A stretch of DNA of 64,000 bases. It comes from Dysgonomonas mossii DSM 22836 (lineage in GTDB: Bacteria; Bacteroidota; Bacteroidia; Bacteroidales; Dysgonomonadaceae). The stretch's first letter is position 1; the number at the start of each line of letters is the position of its first letter. Positions 34,961 to 44,086 of this stretch are shown here, piece after piece. The notes below the pieces were generated by a model that worked only from the letters and a program-made list of their open reading frames with translations, did no database searches and was not told the DNA's origin. The translations under genes were made by a program, and so were the position numbers. The stretch spans positions 653,995 through 717,994 of the forward strand of contig NZ_GL892005.1 of NCBI RefSeq assembly GCF_000213575.1, written 5' to 3'.

Positions 34961-35785
34961 TTAAAACTTTTTGTTTAGAAATACTTTTACACTTGTTAGT
35001 TTACTGTCATTTTGTACGTTTATACTATCTATGCACATTTTATCCGGCAAATCCATTAATAAGGGAATTGTTGCATAATCTAATTTGATCGAATCGCTTA
35101 CTCCTTTCTGTTTGTTCTCTAGTATATAGCCTGTTAGTTGTATTGAGTTGTTGTAAGGCACATAGTTAAGAGCCAGAGTTTTGTCCTGCACCTTTGTGAA
35201 AATACATACTGGCGTGCTATTTCGAATTTTGGTTATAAGCTCGATGTTATTTTCGTCCGAAAAGAATGTGTTTTCCGAGTCAGAATCAATAAATATTTCG
35301 ATAGGTCTGAGATAATTACTGACTGCAAGCATTCCTTTGTAAAAAGTACAAACAAGAAATTTATCATCCGGCTGAGTAAAATACCATACGATTGCATCTT
35401 TATATTCTCTTTTTTGAGGAGGAAAATCTGCTGCTATATAGCTTTTTATATAATCTGCTATCTCAGGTTCTTTCTCTTGTTCTATTTTGGTTACTAAAAT
35501 ACTAGCCTTGTCTTTGTCTTGCGAAATGATGGTAGGAAAAGATAAATTTCCTCCGAGTAAACCAATTAAGCTGCGAAGTGAAGGGTCATACTGATATAGC
35601 ATATCCAGATTATATTCTCTATTGATATTTATTACAGTCACGGCCTGAGGAGAGATATATTCATAAATATCAACAGAGAAAGATTGTTTATTCTTTTCTA
35701 GTTTGTTATATAATCGCCATCCTCCGATAAGGACTGTAATTATCAGAACAAATAAAATAACTATCTTTATGTCTCGTTTAGCCAT
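34961..35785 (-). CDS. Membrane-anchored protein of unknown function
   Basis: A 274-residue protein. The ATG at 35785 is preferred over an in-frame TTG nine codons upstream because it gives the start MAKRDIK before the membrane helix (about 8-26). The rest is predicted extracytoplasmic, with strands resembling the large Bacteroidota surface-associated families, but no family is recognised. It diverges from the gldFG fusion gene with only 33 bases between the two starts. A minus-strand -7 element (TATCTTTG, 35817-35810) overlaps the divergent ATG. Confidence 0.6.
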   Translation of the reverse strand: MAKRDIKIVILFVLIITVLIGGWRLYNKLEKNKQSFSVDIYEYISPQAVTVININREYNLDMLYQYDPSLRSLIGLLGGNLSFPTIISQDKDKASILVTKIEQEKEPEIADYIKSYIAADFPPQKREYKDAIVWYFTQPDDKFLVCTFYKGMLAVSNYLRPIEIFIDSDSENTFFSDENNIELITKIRNSTPVCIFTKVQDKTLALNYVPYNNSIQLTGYILENKQKGVSDSIKLDYATIPLLMDLPDKMCIDSINVQNDSKLTSVKVFLNKKF

Positions 35786-35818
35786 TGTGTAATTAAACCT
35801 CAATTTATACAAAGATAT

Positions 35819-38215
35819 ATGAAAGCTTTAGTATTTAAAGAACTTAAGTCTATTTTTTGCTCTTCCTTCGGAGCGTTCTTTTCTTTAGCTTTTCTTCTCA
35901 TTATAGGAGGTTTACAATGGTTCTTCTCTGGGAAATACAATGTGGTGGATACCGGTTACGCTGATCTGGGCGGCTTTTTCGCTTTGTCTCCCATCTTGCT
36001 TTTGGTGTTGATTCCAGCTCTTACCATGCGTTCTTTCTCTGAGGAGCGAAAGGGAAAGACTTTAGATATCTTAAAGACAAGACCTGTCAGCATGTTCCAT
36101 ATTTATCTGAGTAAATATTTAGCAGCATTTATTTTTATCTTTATTACCTTACTGCCTACATGTGTTTCTGTTTATTCTTTATCTCAACTAGCCAATCCAG
36201 TAGGAAACATTGACCTTAATGCTATTTTTGCCTCGTATTTATCTTTGCTACTATTGGTTATGGTTTTTATAGCTATCGGTCTATTTGGGTCGGCTTTGTC
36301 TAAGAATCAGGTTGTAGCACTTATAACTTCAGTAATCTTAAGTGTTTTTGTTTACTATGGTTTCGCTTTGCTCTCCGGCTTATTTCTTACCGGAAAAACG
36401 CAGGCTGCCGTGTCATCTTTGGGACTGCTTCATCATTACGAATTGATGCAGAAGGGTGTTATCCTATTCAAGGATTTGCTTGTTGTTGTTAATTATTTGG
36501 CTTTATTTGTAATTCTTGCTCTTATCGTATTAAGTGGGAGCAAATCAAGAATTTTAGTCAGGGGGCTAGTTTTATTCGTTATCCTTAATGTTGGATTGTA
36601 CTTTATACCTAATTATAGAATTGATTTCACATCCGATAAACGTTATACGTTAAGTGATTATACAATAAGCCTCTTGAAGGGTATGAAAGATGAGGCTCCT
36701 CTTGATATAAATATATATTTGAGCGGAGAACTCAACTATGGATTCCAGCGTTTACAGGATGCAACACTTAATATGTTAAATGATTACAATCGATATGTGA
36801 ACAGCAGCCTTGATATAAAATTGAAGAATGTATATCAGTCCGAAAACTCTGCGTCCGAGATATATGAGGCGATGGCAGAAAGAGGTATGCCCGGTATTGT
36901 TCTTAACGAGATCGATAGAGAAGGGAAAGCCAGCAAAAAAATAATATATCCATACGCCCAGATATCAAACGGAAAAGATACTCTGGTTGTTCCTTTGCTG
37001 AAAAATGTTGCAGGGTACACAGCGGAAGAAAATATAAACGCATCTATCGAAGGTTTAGAGTTTGAATTTACGGATGCTATTCGCTTACTAAGTCAGGATG
37101 CATCTAAATCTGTTGCCTTTATTGAAGGTCATAATGAGATTTCACGTACGTATGTATATGATGCCGAGGAAGTATTGTCTAAATACTACACAGTGAATAG
37201 AGGACAGATTGGTAACGAAATAAATATATTGGACAATTTTGATGCGGTGATTATTGCCGGCCCGTTATCAAAATATAGCGAAACGGATAAGTATATTCTC
37301 GATCAGTATATAATGTCGGGAGGTAAGGTTTTGTGGCTTATCGATGGGGCTTTTTATTCTCATCAGGATCTCGCTCAATTAGGTCATTCAGCAAGTATGA
37401 AGAATGATGTCAATCTCGATGATATGCTTTTCTCTTACGGTGTGCGTATAAATCCCGATCTTATTCAGGATAGCCAGTGTATTTCTACATATTTGATGAA
37501 TGATGGAGGAGTACAGTCTGCATCCGTTGTGCCGAGCTATTTTCAGCCACTGTTGATTCCGTCTCAGGATTTTCCTATCACAAAGAATATAAGAGATATA
37601 AAAGCTGGGTTTGCAAGTTCGATTGATATTGTAAACAACTCTTCTGCTGTAATAAAGCATATATTATTGACTACTTCTGCTAACACGCATTTAGTAAAAG
37701 TGCCGGATATGATTGATTTTGATATTGCAAAAATACAAGACAATAAAGACTACTTTAATCAGCAATTTGTTCCTGTCGCTGTAAGTCTCGAAGGTGTATT
37801 TACTTCCGTATTCCAAAATAGGGAGATGCCTGATAGCATTAAAGCTGATAATTATAAGACTAAAAACACAAGCGAAAAAACAAAGATGATCGTCGTTTCG
37901 TCCTCCGATATCATAACAAACGAGATTCAGGGACAAGGGCAAAGCTCGCAAGTATTGCCTATGGGATACGATCGAGTTTCGCAACAGCACTTCGGTAACC
38001 GTGATTTTATAGTGAATGCCGTAAACTGGCTCACAGGAGATGACGCACTAATGCAGCTAAGGACAAAGCAGCAAAAGCTATATGTTTTGAACAAAAAAGA
38101 GGCTTATGAAAACAGAAATCAATATGCTATACTAAATATTGCTTTTCCTGTATTTTTTATTGCTTTGGTCATGGGTTCGATTTTTCTGTATAGAAAAAGA
38201 AAATATGAAAAGTAA
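35819..38215 (+). CDS. Fused GldF-GldG: ABC-2 type permease plus Gldg family protein
   Basis: A 798-residue membrane protein. Residues 1-250 are an ABC-2 permease (start MKALVFKELKSIFCSSFGAFF, the signature FSEERKGKTLDILKTRPVS, six helices), as in GldF. Residues about 255-798 match GldG: an entry helix, then RIDFTSDKRYTLSDYTISLL, the substrate-binding-like region with VAFIEGHNE, and a closing helix near 770-790. In gliding Bacteroidota GldF and GldG are separate and work with the ATPase GldA; here they are fused and no ATPase gene is adjacent. Most fused members occur in non-gliding species, so a motility role is doubtful. Confidence 0.88.
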   Translation: MKALVFKELKSIFCSSFGAFFSLAFLLIIGGLQWFFSGKYNVVDTGYADLGGFFALSPILLLVLIPALTMRSFSEERKGKTLDILKTRPVSMFHIYLSKYLAAFIFIFITLLPTCVSVYSLSQLANPVGNIDLNAIFASYLSLLLLVMVFIAIGLFGSALSKNQVVALITSVILSVFVYYGFALLSGLFLTGKTQAAVSSLGLLHHYELMQKGVILFKDLLVVVNYLALFVILALIVLSGSKSRILVRGLVLFVILNVGLYFIPNYRIDFTSDKRYTLSDYTISLLKGMKDEAPLDINIYLSGELNYGFQRLQDATLNMLNDYNRYVNSSLDIKLKNVYQSENSASEIYEAMAERGMPGIVLNEIDREGKASKKIIYPYAQISNGKDTLVVPLLKNVAGYTAEENINASIEGLEFEFTDAIRLLSQDASKSVAFIEGHNEISRTYVYDAEEVLSKYYTVNRGQIGNEINILDNFDAVIIAGPLSKYSETDKYILDQYIMSGGKVLWLIDGAFYSHQDLAQLGHSASMKNDVNLDDMLFSYGVRINPDLIQDSQCISTYLMNDGGVQSASVVPSYFQPLLIPSQDFPITKNIRDIKAGFASSIDIVNNSSAVIKHILLTTSANTHLVKVPDMIDFDIAKIQDNKDYFNQQFVPVAVSLEGVFTSVFQNREMPDSIKADNYKTKNTSEKTKMIVVSSSDIITNEIQGQGQSSQVLPMGYDRVSQQHFGNRDFIVNAVNWLTGDDALMQLRTKQQKLYVLNKKEAYENRNQYAILNIAFPVFFIALVMGSIFLYRKRKYEK

Positions 38216-38304
38216 CTTGATATTCCGTTCGCTAAAGATAAGTCAATGTGTAAATAGATTTCTGAAAAATATCTAATTTTACACACTTTCAGCCTATTTC
38301 TTTT

Positions 38305-38312
38305 TATATTTG
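38305..38312 (+). promoter_or_regulatory. -7 element of ligA
   Basis: TATATTTG, 22 bases before the ligA ATG. No clear -33 element is seen. Confidence 0.45.
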
Positions 38313-38334
38313 TATTTACGATTTTAACAAAATA

Positions 38335-40332
38335 ATGGATCAGATAAAGCACCAAATTGATACTCTTCGGGAAGAGTTGAACAAACATAATTACGACTAT
38401 TACGTACTGTCAGCACCAACTATTTCAGATTTTGAATTTGATAAGAAATTAAAAGAATTGACAGATTTAGAAACTCAATATCCTGAGTATTTCGATCCTA
38501 ATTCTCCGAGTCAACGTGTTGGTAGCGATATTAATAAATCATTCAAACAAGTACCTCATAAATATCCCATGCTATCGTTGGGAAATACATACACAGAGGC
38601 AGAAATTACAGATTTTTACAATCGGGTAAAGAAAGGATTGAATGATGATTTCGATATTGTATGTGAATTAAAGTACGATGGAACATCTATTTCTCTTACA
38701 TATATCAACGGTCAGTTAACACAGGCCGTTACACGTGGTGATGGAGTGCAGGGAGATGATGTGACAGCTAATGTGCGTACCATTCGTAGTATCCCTTTGC
38801 GATTGCATGGGGCAGGTTATCCTGCCGAGTTTGAAATCAGAGGAGAGATTCTGATGCCATGGTCAGTCTTTGATGATATCAATAAGGAAAGAGCTGAACA
38901 AGAAGAAGCCCTTTTTGCTAATCCCCGTAATGCCGGATCAGGAACGCTTAAGCAACAAGACCCTAAGATAGTAGCATCACGTAAGCTTGACTCTTATCTC
39001 TACTATTTGTTGGGAGAAGATTTGCCTACAGATGGACATTACGAAAATCTGATCAAAGCGAAGGAGTGGGGCTTCAAGATTTCGGATGCAACCAAGAAGT
39101 GTAAGACTTTAGACGAAATATTCGCATATATACATTATTGGGACAAGGAGCGTAAAAACTTGCCTGTAGCTACCGACGGAATCGTCCTTAAAGTAAACTC
39201 GTTGACTCAGCAAAAGAATCTTGGCTTTACCTCTAAGTTTCCTCGTTGGGCTATTGCCTTCAAATTTCAGGCAGAGCAGGCTGTTACCACACTAGAGTCT
39301 GTTTCATATCAGGTGGGCCGTACAGGAGCTATTACACCTGTGGCCAACCTCAGACCCGTAAAATTGTCGGGGACTACCGTAAAGCGAGCATCGCTTTATA
39401 ACGAAGATTATATCAATTCCCTTGATTTGCATATCAATGATCAGGTTTATGTAGAAAAAGGAGGAGAAATAATTCCAAAGATTACAGGTGTGGATGTTGC
39501 CCAAAGAAATATATTTGATGCTAAAGTCGAGTTTATAAAAGATTGTCCCGAATGTGGTACACCTCTTGTCAAAGACGAAGGAGAGGCTATCTATTATTGC
39601 CCGAACGACGTGTCGTGCCCACCTCAGATAAAAGGACGTATCGAACACTTCCTGACCCGAAAAGCGATGAATATTGCCGGAGGAACAGAGACTGTTGAGC
39701 ACCTTTACAATGCCGGATATATCCGAAATATTGCAGACCTGTATACACTAAAGTGGCAGGATGTCTCTCGTCTTGAGCGTTGGGCTGAGAAGAGTGCCAA
39801 GAATCTTATAGATAGCATTCATGCATCAGTATCTGTGCCTTACGAAAGAGTGCTTTTTGCTTTGGGTATCCGTTATGTCGGCGAAACCGTAGCGAAAAAA
39901 CTAGCATTGGCTTTTCCTGATATCGACTTGTTACAAGCCGCTACAATAGAAGACTTGACACAGGTTGATGAAATTGGTGATCGGATAGCTCAAAGCATCG
40001 TTAAATATTTTAGTAATCCTAACAATCTTGAAGTCATAAATAAACTTCGTACATTTGGATTGCGATTTGAACTTAGTGAATCTATTATTGCCCAGAGAAC
40101 AGAAAAACTAAAAGGCTTGTCAATCGTAATTAGCGGGACTTTCGAAAAATATTCCCGCGATGAATACAAGAGTATGATAGAACAGAATGGAGGTAAGAAC
40201 AGCGGTTCTATATCTTCAAAAACTAGTTATGTCTTAGCCGGTGACAATATGGGGCCTGCTAAACTCGAGAAAGCGAAAAGCCTGGGTATTCCTATTATTA
40301 ATGAAGATGATTTTCTTAAAATGTTGGAATAA
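38335..40332 (+). CDS. ligA: NAD-dependent DNA ligase
   Basis: A 665-residue ligase that seals nicks in replication and repair. The Ia domain with conserved tyrosines (HNYDYYVLS) precedes the adenylation domain with the lysine nucleophile Lys113 in [10 protein letters not shown]. The OB fold follows, then a four-cysteine zinc finger (CPECGTPL and [10 protein letters not shown]), helix-hairpin-helix repeats and a C-terminal BRCT domain from about 592. Length is standard. galK follows by 35 bases. Confidence 0.97.
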   Translation: MDQIKHQIDTLREELNKHNYDYYVLSAPTISDFEFDKKLKELTDLETQYPEYFDPNSPSQRVGSDINKSFKQVPHKYPMLSLGNTYTEAEITDFYNRVKKGLNDDFDIVCELKYDGTSISLTYINGQLTQAVTRGDGVQGDDVTANVRTIRSIPLRLHGAGYPAEFEIRGEILMPWSVFDDINKERAEQEEALFANPRNAGSGTLKQQDPKIVASRKLDSYLYYLLGEDLPTDGHYENLIKAKEWGFKISDATKKCKTLDEIFAYIHYWDKERKNLPVATDGIVLKVNSLTQQKNLGFTSKFPRWAIAFKFQAEQAVTTLESVSYQVGRTGAITPVANLRPVKLSGTTVKRASLYNEDYINSLDLHINDQVYVEKGGEIIPKITGVDVAQRNIFDAKVEFIKDCPECGTPLVKDEGEAIYYCPNDVSCPPQIKGRIEHFLTRKAMNIAGGTETVEHLYNAGYIRNIADLYTLKWQDVSRLERWAEKSAKNLIDSIHASVSVPYERVLFALGIRYVGETVAKKLALAFPDIDLLQAATIEDLTQVDEIGDRIAQSIVKYFSNPNNLEVINKLRTFGLRFELSESIIAQRTEKLKGLSIVISGTFEKYSRDEYKSMIEQNGGKNSGSISSKTSYVLAGDNMGPAKLEKAKSLGIPIINEDDFLKMLE

Positions 40333-40367
40333 TTCTTTGTATAAACCCTAAATAATTAAAATCGACC

Positions 40368-41510
40368 ATGGAGCTAAATTTATTAAAAGAAAAATTTAAA
40401 TCGCTATTCGGAACCGAAGGTGCAATGTATACATCGCCGGGGCGTATCAATCTTATTGGAGAACATACCGATTACAATGGCGGATTTGTGTTGCCGGGAG
40501 CAATCGACAAAGCCATGTATTGTGTGATCAAGCCAAATGGAACGCCCGACCGCATTAAGGCATACGCTATGGATTTGTCTGAAATGGATGAATTCGGATT
40601 AGATGATATTCCGATCAAACAATGGGGAAAATATATTTTCGGCGTATGTCACGAAATAATGAAGCTTGGAAAACAGGTTCAAGGTTTTGACTGTGTGTTT
40701 GCCGGTGATGTGCCTCTTGGAGCAGGAATGTCTTCGTCAGCAGCTTTGGAAAGTTGTTTTGGGTTTGCAATCAATGATATGTATAATCTTGGCTTAGATC
40801 GTTTTCAACTAGCCAAAATAGGACAAGCAACAGAGCACAATTATGTAGGTGTTAAGTGTGGTATTATGGATCAGTTTGCATCTTGCTTTGGCAAGGCGGG
40901 ATCTTTAATCCGCTTGGATTGTCGCTCTCTTGAGTATAAATATATTCCGTTCAATCCGGAAGGATACCGCTTGGTGCTGTTGAATACTTGCGTAGCACAT
41001 GAGTTGGCTTCTTCGGCTTATAACAAACGTCGCGAATCGTGTGAAAATGCAGCATCATATATTCGTAAATATCATCCTGAAGTGGAGTTATTGCGTGATG
41101 CTACAATCGACATGTTGAAAGAGGTAGCTAATGAAGTTAGTGCCGAAGATTACATGCGTGCAGAATTCGTTATCGAAGAAATTCAACGTATGAGCGAAGC
41201 GTGTGATGCATTGGAAAGAGGTGATTACGAAACTGTAGGTAAGAAAATGTATGAGACTCATATCGGACTTAGCCGTAAATATGAAGTTAGCTGCGAAGAA
41301 CTTGACTTCCTGAATGATATCGCACGTCAGTGTGGTGTAACCGGGTCTCGTGTAATGGGTGGCGGCTTTGGTGGTTGCACTATCAATCTTGTAAAAAATG
41401 AGCTTCATGATGATTTCATCAAACGTGCTACCGAAAGCTATGAGCAAAAGTTCAGAATCAAGCCGAAAGTATACGATGTGGTGATCAGTGATGGTGCCAG
41501 AAAATTATAA
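40368..41510 (+). CDS. galK: Galactokinase
   Basis: A 380-residue GHMP kinase phosphorylating galactose at C1 with ATP, the first committed step of the Leloir pathway. The galactose signature GRINLIGEHTDYNGGFVLPG lies near residues 24-43, the ATP-binding PLGAGMSSSAALE near 116-128, and the third GHMP motif GGGFGGCTINLV near 326-337. No other Leloir gene is adjacent. Confidence 0.96.
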   Translation: MELNLLKEKFKSLFGTEGAMYTSPGRINLIGEHTDYNGGFVLPGAIDKAMYCVIKPNGTPDRIKAYAMDLSEMDEFGLDDIPIKQWGKYIFGVCHEIMKLGKQVQGFDCVFAGDVPLGAGMSSSAALESCFGFAINDMYNLGLDRFQLAKIGQATEHNYVGVKCGIMDQFASCFGKAGSLIRLDCRSLEYKYIPFNPEGYRLVLLNTCVAHELASSAYNKRRESCENAASYIRKYHPEVELLRDATIDMLKEVANEVSAEDYMRAEFVIEEIQRMSEACDALERGDYETVGKKMYETHIGLSRKYEVSCEELDFLNDIARQCGVTGSRVMGGGFGGCTINLVKNELHDDFIKRATESYEQKFRIKPKVYDVVISDGARKL

Positions 41511-41600
41511 AAAATAATAGAAGCAGAATTTATTTTTCCCGGTTGAAAACGAAATATACGACTGCTCGTTTATTATGATATCTAACACAACAAAATTATT

Positions 41601-42113
41601 ATGTTTGATTTTTTAGTAAAATGGAAAATAAATTCTGCTTTCCGAGATAATAAAAGAAAACATGCTTTCCGAAATTTAGAGAGCATGAAGAGTGTACTTA
41701 TTCTGTTCTCATATAACGATTGGCCGGCTATAGCTGCTATATCAAAAGATTTGACAGCAAATGGCAAGAAAGTTACTTTGTGGACGTATCAATCTACAAA
41801 GAAGGCTCCGGGGAATACAATCTTTCCGGCAAATGTGAGGATTATTCACCCTCAGGAAATGTCTTTACTTCAGATACTTGCACCATCCGTCTTGGATGAG
41901 TTCAAAGCATTGGAGTATGATACGCTTATTGACTTGACTACGACTGAAAGTAAGGTTTATGAATATCTGCTAGCCAATAACTCTTCGGAATTTAGTATCG
42001 GTATTATAAAGCCTGATCGTCCTTTCTATGACTTTCTGGTGCTCAAAACTGATGAAATGAATCTGCAGGAAACTTATCAGCAAATAAAAAATTACCTGAG
42101 CAAAGTGCTCTAG
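41601..42113 (+). CDS. DUF6913 family protein
   Basis: A 170-residue soluble protein. The basic N-terminal helix (KRKHAFRNLESMKSVLILF) and the conserved-looking DTLIDLTTTES and FSIGIIKPDRPFYDFLV segments match a small Bacteroidota family commonly found immediately before dapA, as here. No enzyme motif is visible and the function is unknown. Between galK (90 bases) and dapA (73 bases, with its own promoter element). Confidence 0.7.
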   Translation: MFDFLVKWKINSAFRDNKRKHAFRNLESMKSVLILFSYNDWPAIAAISKDLTANGKKVTLWTYQSTKKAPGNTIFPANVRIIHPQEMSLLQILAPSVLDEFKALEYDTLIDLTTTESKVYEYLLANNSSEFSIGIIKPDRPFYDFLVLKTDEMNLQETYQQIKNYLSKVL

Positions 42114-42129
42114 GGTGTAAATTAATTCT

Positions 42130-42137
42130 TAATTTTG
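42130..42137 (+). promoter_or_regulatory. -7 element of dapA
   Basis: TAATTTTG, 50 bases before the dapA start, fits TAnnTTTG. The -33 position has no good TTTG. Confidence 0.45.
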
Positions 42138-42186
42138 CACAAACTGAAAAGAGATATACACTTTTCTAAAGATAAAGATTGACTTT

Positions 42187-43080
42187 ATGTCCAGGATAAA
42201 TCTGAGAGGAATGGGAGTTGCCCTAATTACTCCTTTTAAAGAAGATGAGAGTGTCGATTATGATGCCCTGCTTCGGCTTGTTGATTATCAGTTGCAAAAT
42301 GGAACTGATTATCTGGTTGTGCTTGGTACAACAGCAGAAACCCCAACATTGACCGAAGGAGAAAAAAAACAGATTGTCGAACTGGTCGTAAATAAAGTCA
42401 ATGGTCAAATTCCTGTTATTATAGGTGAAGGAGGAAACAATACACGTGCCATTGTCGAAAAGTTAAAGAAAAATGATTATGCCGGCATAGACGGTATTCT
42501 TTCGGTAGTTCCTTACTATAACAAACCTTCGCAGGAAGGTATATATCAGCATTATAAAGCAATATCGGAAGCATCGCCACTCCCTATTATAGCTTATAAT
42601 GTTCCGGGACGGACAGGCGTTAATATGACGGCGGATACAACGTTGCGTATTGCTAATGAGTTCCGAAATATTGTTGCTGTAAAAGAAGCCTCTGGAAATA
42701 TGACACAGATGGATGATATCATAAAGCGGAAACCCGAACATTTTGATGTGATATCAGGTGATGATGGGGTTACCTTTCCTCTTATAACCCTCGGTGCTGT
42801 TGGTGTTATATCAGTGATTGGTAATGCATTCCCTCGCGAGTTTAGCCGTATGACTCGTTTGGCACTTGAAGGTGATTATGCCAGTGCTTTGACTATACAT
42901 CATAGTTTCAACGAGCTATTCAACCTTCTTTTCGTGGATGGAAATCCGGCAGGTGTAAAATGTATGCTCAATATGATGGGTTATATTCAAAATAAGCTTC
43001 GCCTGCCTTTAGTTCCTACACGCATAACTACTTATGAGCAAATAAGAAACGTATTGCTCGAACTCAATATCAAATGTTAG
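42187..43080 (+). CDS. dapA: 4-hydroxy-tetrahydrodipicolinate synthase
   Basis: A 297-residue TIM-barrel aldolase condensing pyruvate with aspartate semialdehyde, the first step towards diaminopimelate and lysine. The Schiff-base lysine is Lys166 in VAVKEASGN and the catalytic tyrosine Tyr138 in IIAYNVPGRTG; the GTTAETPTLTEGEK loop is also typical. It ends only 1 base from the convergent glpR-like gene, with no terminator between. Confidence 0.96.
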   Translation: MSRINLRGMGVALITPFKEDESVDYDALLRLVDYQLQNGTDYLVVLGTTAETPTLTEGEKKQIVELVVNKVNGQIPVIIGEGGNNTRAIVEKLKKNDYAGIDGILSVVPYYNKPSQEGIYQHYKAISEASPLPIIAYNVPGRTGVNMTADTTLRIANEFRNIVAVKEASGNMTQMDDIIKRKPEHFDVISGDDGVTFPLITLGAVGVISVIGNAFPREFSRMTRLALEGDYASALTIHHSFNELFNLLFVDGNPAGVKCMLNMMGYIQNKLRLPLVPTRITTYEQIRNVLLELNIKC

Positions 43081-43081
43081 T

Positions 43082-43846
43082 TTAGACAAGAGTTACTTCT
43101 ATTTCTCTTTCTCTCATCATCTCAATTATATGAGCCGGTGCATTTTTGTCTGTAATGATATGATGTATTTTATTTAAATCGCATATTTTACAAAACCCTC
43201 TTCTTCCAAATTTGGATGAGTCTGTAAGTACAATAATTTTTTGTGCGGCATCTATCATTTGCTGATTGATTCTAGCTTCGCTCATGTCGCTGGTTGTCAG
43301 TCCGTAATCGAGATCAATTCCGTCCACCCCCAAGAATAGTTTATTACAGGAGAGACTTTCCAGTATGTTTTCAGCATAGTGTCCAATCACTGATACCGAG
43401 TTTTTTCTCATAATGCCTCCCAGTTGAATGATCTCAATATTCGGGTTATAGCATAAGCTTAATGAAACTTTTACCGAAGATGTGATTACTGTAATACCTT
43501 CGCTGGCATTTATTTCGTTTGCGAAAGCGAGTAGGGTTGTTCCCGATGCTATTATAATTTTATCGTTTGGTTCTAATAATTTACTTGCAGCCTTTGCTAT
43601 AGATGATTTTTCATCCATATTAAGCTTTTCTTTCACATCTATATGTTTGTCTGATATAATCGAACTAAGGCTACTGGCACTTCCATGATTACGATATAAC
43701 ATCTTTTTGCTTTCGAGAAACTTTAAATCTTTTCGTATCGTAACTTCCGAAACCCCCAGCTTTTCGCTTAAGTCCAGAACTTTCACATATCCGTCTTCTT
43801 TGAGTTGCTCCAGTATATATTTATGTCGCTTTGCTATATTTCCCAT
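43082..43846 (-). CDS. glpR: DeoR family repressor, probable GlpR
   Basis: A 254-residue regulator. The DeoR helix-turn-helix is at about residues 18-56 (VLDLSEKLGVSEVTIRKDLKFLESKK), followed by a sugar-phosphate-sensing domain of the ribose-isomerase-like fold with the SGTTLLAFANE loop and GVDGIDLDYGLTTSDMSEA. In the family the effector is usually a phosphorylated intermediate. Divergent placement next to glpD and a repeated operator-like array between them make glycerol-3-phosphate the likely effector and the glp genes its targets. A -7 element TACCTTTG on the minus strand lies at 43886-43879. Confidence 0.85.
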   Translation of the reverse strand: MGNIAKRHKYILEQLKEDGYVKVLDLSEKLGVSEVTIRKDLKFLESKKMLYRNHGSASSLSSIISDKHIDVKEKLNMDEKSSIAKAASKLLEPNDKIIIASGTTLLAFANEINASEGITVITSSVKVSLSLCYNPNIEIIQLGGIMRKNSVSVIGHYAENILESLSCNKLFLGVDGIDLDYGLTTSDMSEARINQQMIDAAQKIIVLTDSSKFGRRGFCKICDLNKIHHIITDKNAPAHIIEMMREREIEVTLV

Positions 43847-43960
43847 ATTATTTGCTAATTAGTTATTAGATCTTGCTGCAAAGGTATAAATATTTCTATT
43901 GTTTATGTAATACAGCTTACTTCTTTATTGTTAAGTTTTTTTATTGTTATATGTATTTAG

Positions 43961-44030
43961 TTTCGTAGTTATATGTTTTGATTTCGAAGTAGTAATAAAT
44001 AACTCCGAATGTATATAAAAAAGTTTCGAA
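43961..44030. promoter_or_regulatory. Four-site operator array with exact 21-bp spacing
   Basis: TTTCG-type sites begin at 43961 (TTTCGTA), 43982 (TTTCGAA), 44003 (CTCCGAA, degenerate) and 44024 (TTTCGAA). The exact 21-base period places them on the same face of the helix. The last touches the -33 element of glpD. The core TTCG is shared with the published E. coli GlpR operator, so binding by the adjacent DeoR-type repressor is likely. Confidence 0.65.
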
Positions 44031-44034
44031 TTTG

Positions 44035-44065
44035 TTTGTTTATTTCAAACTCTTAATTAATTTTG
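44035..44065 (+). promoter_or_regulatory. Promoter of the glpD-glpK-glpF operon
   Basis: TTTG (44035-44038), 19 bases, TAATTTTG (44058-44065): a perfect Bacteroidota promoter. The transcript would begin near 44072, with a leader of about 15 bases. The upstream operator array abuts the -33 element, as expected for repression. Confidence 0.75.
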
Positions 44066-44086
44066 TGTGTACATAGATGTGATACA

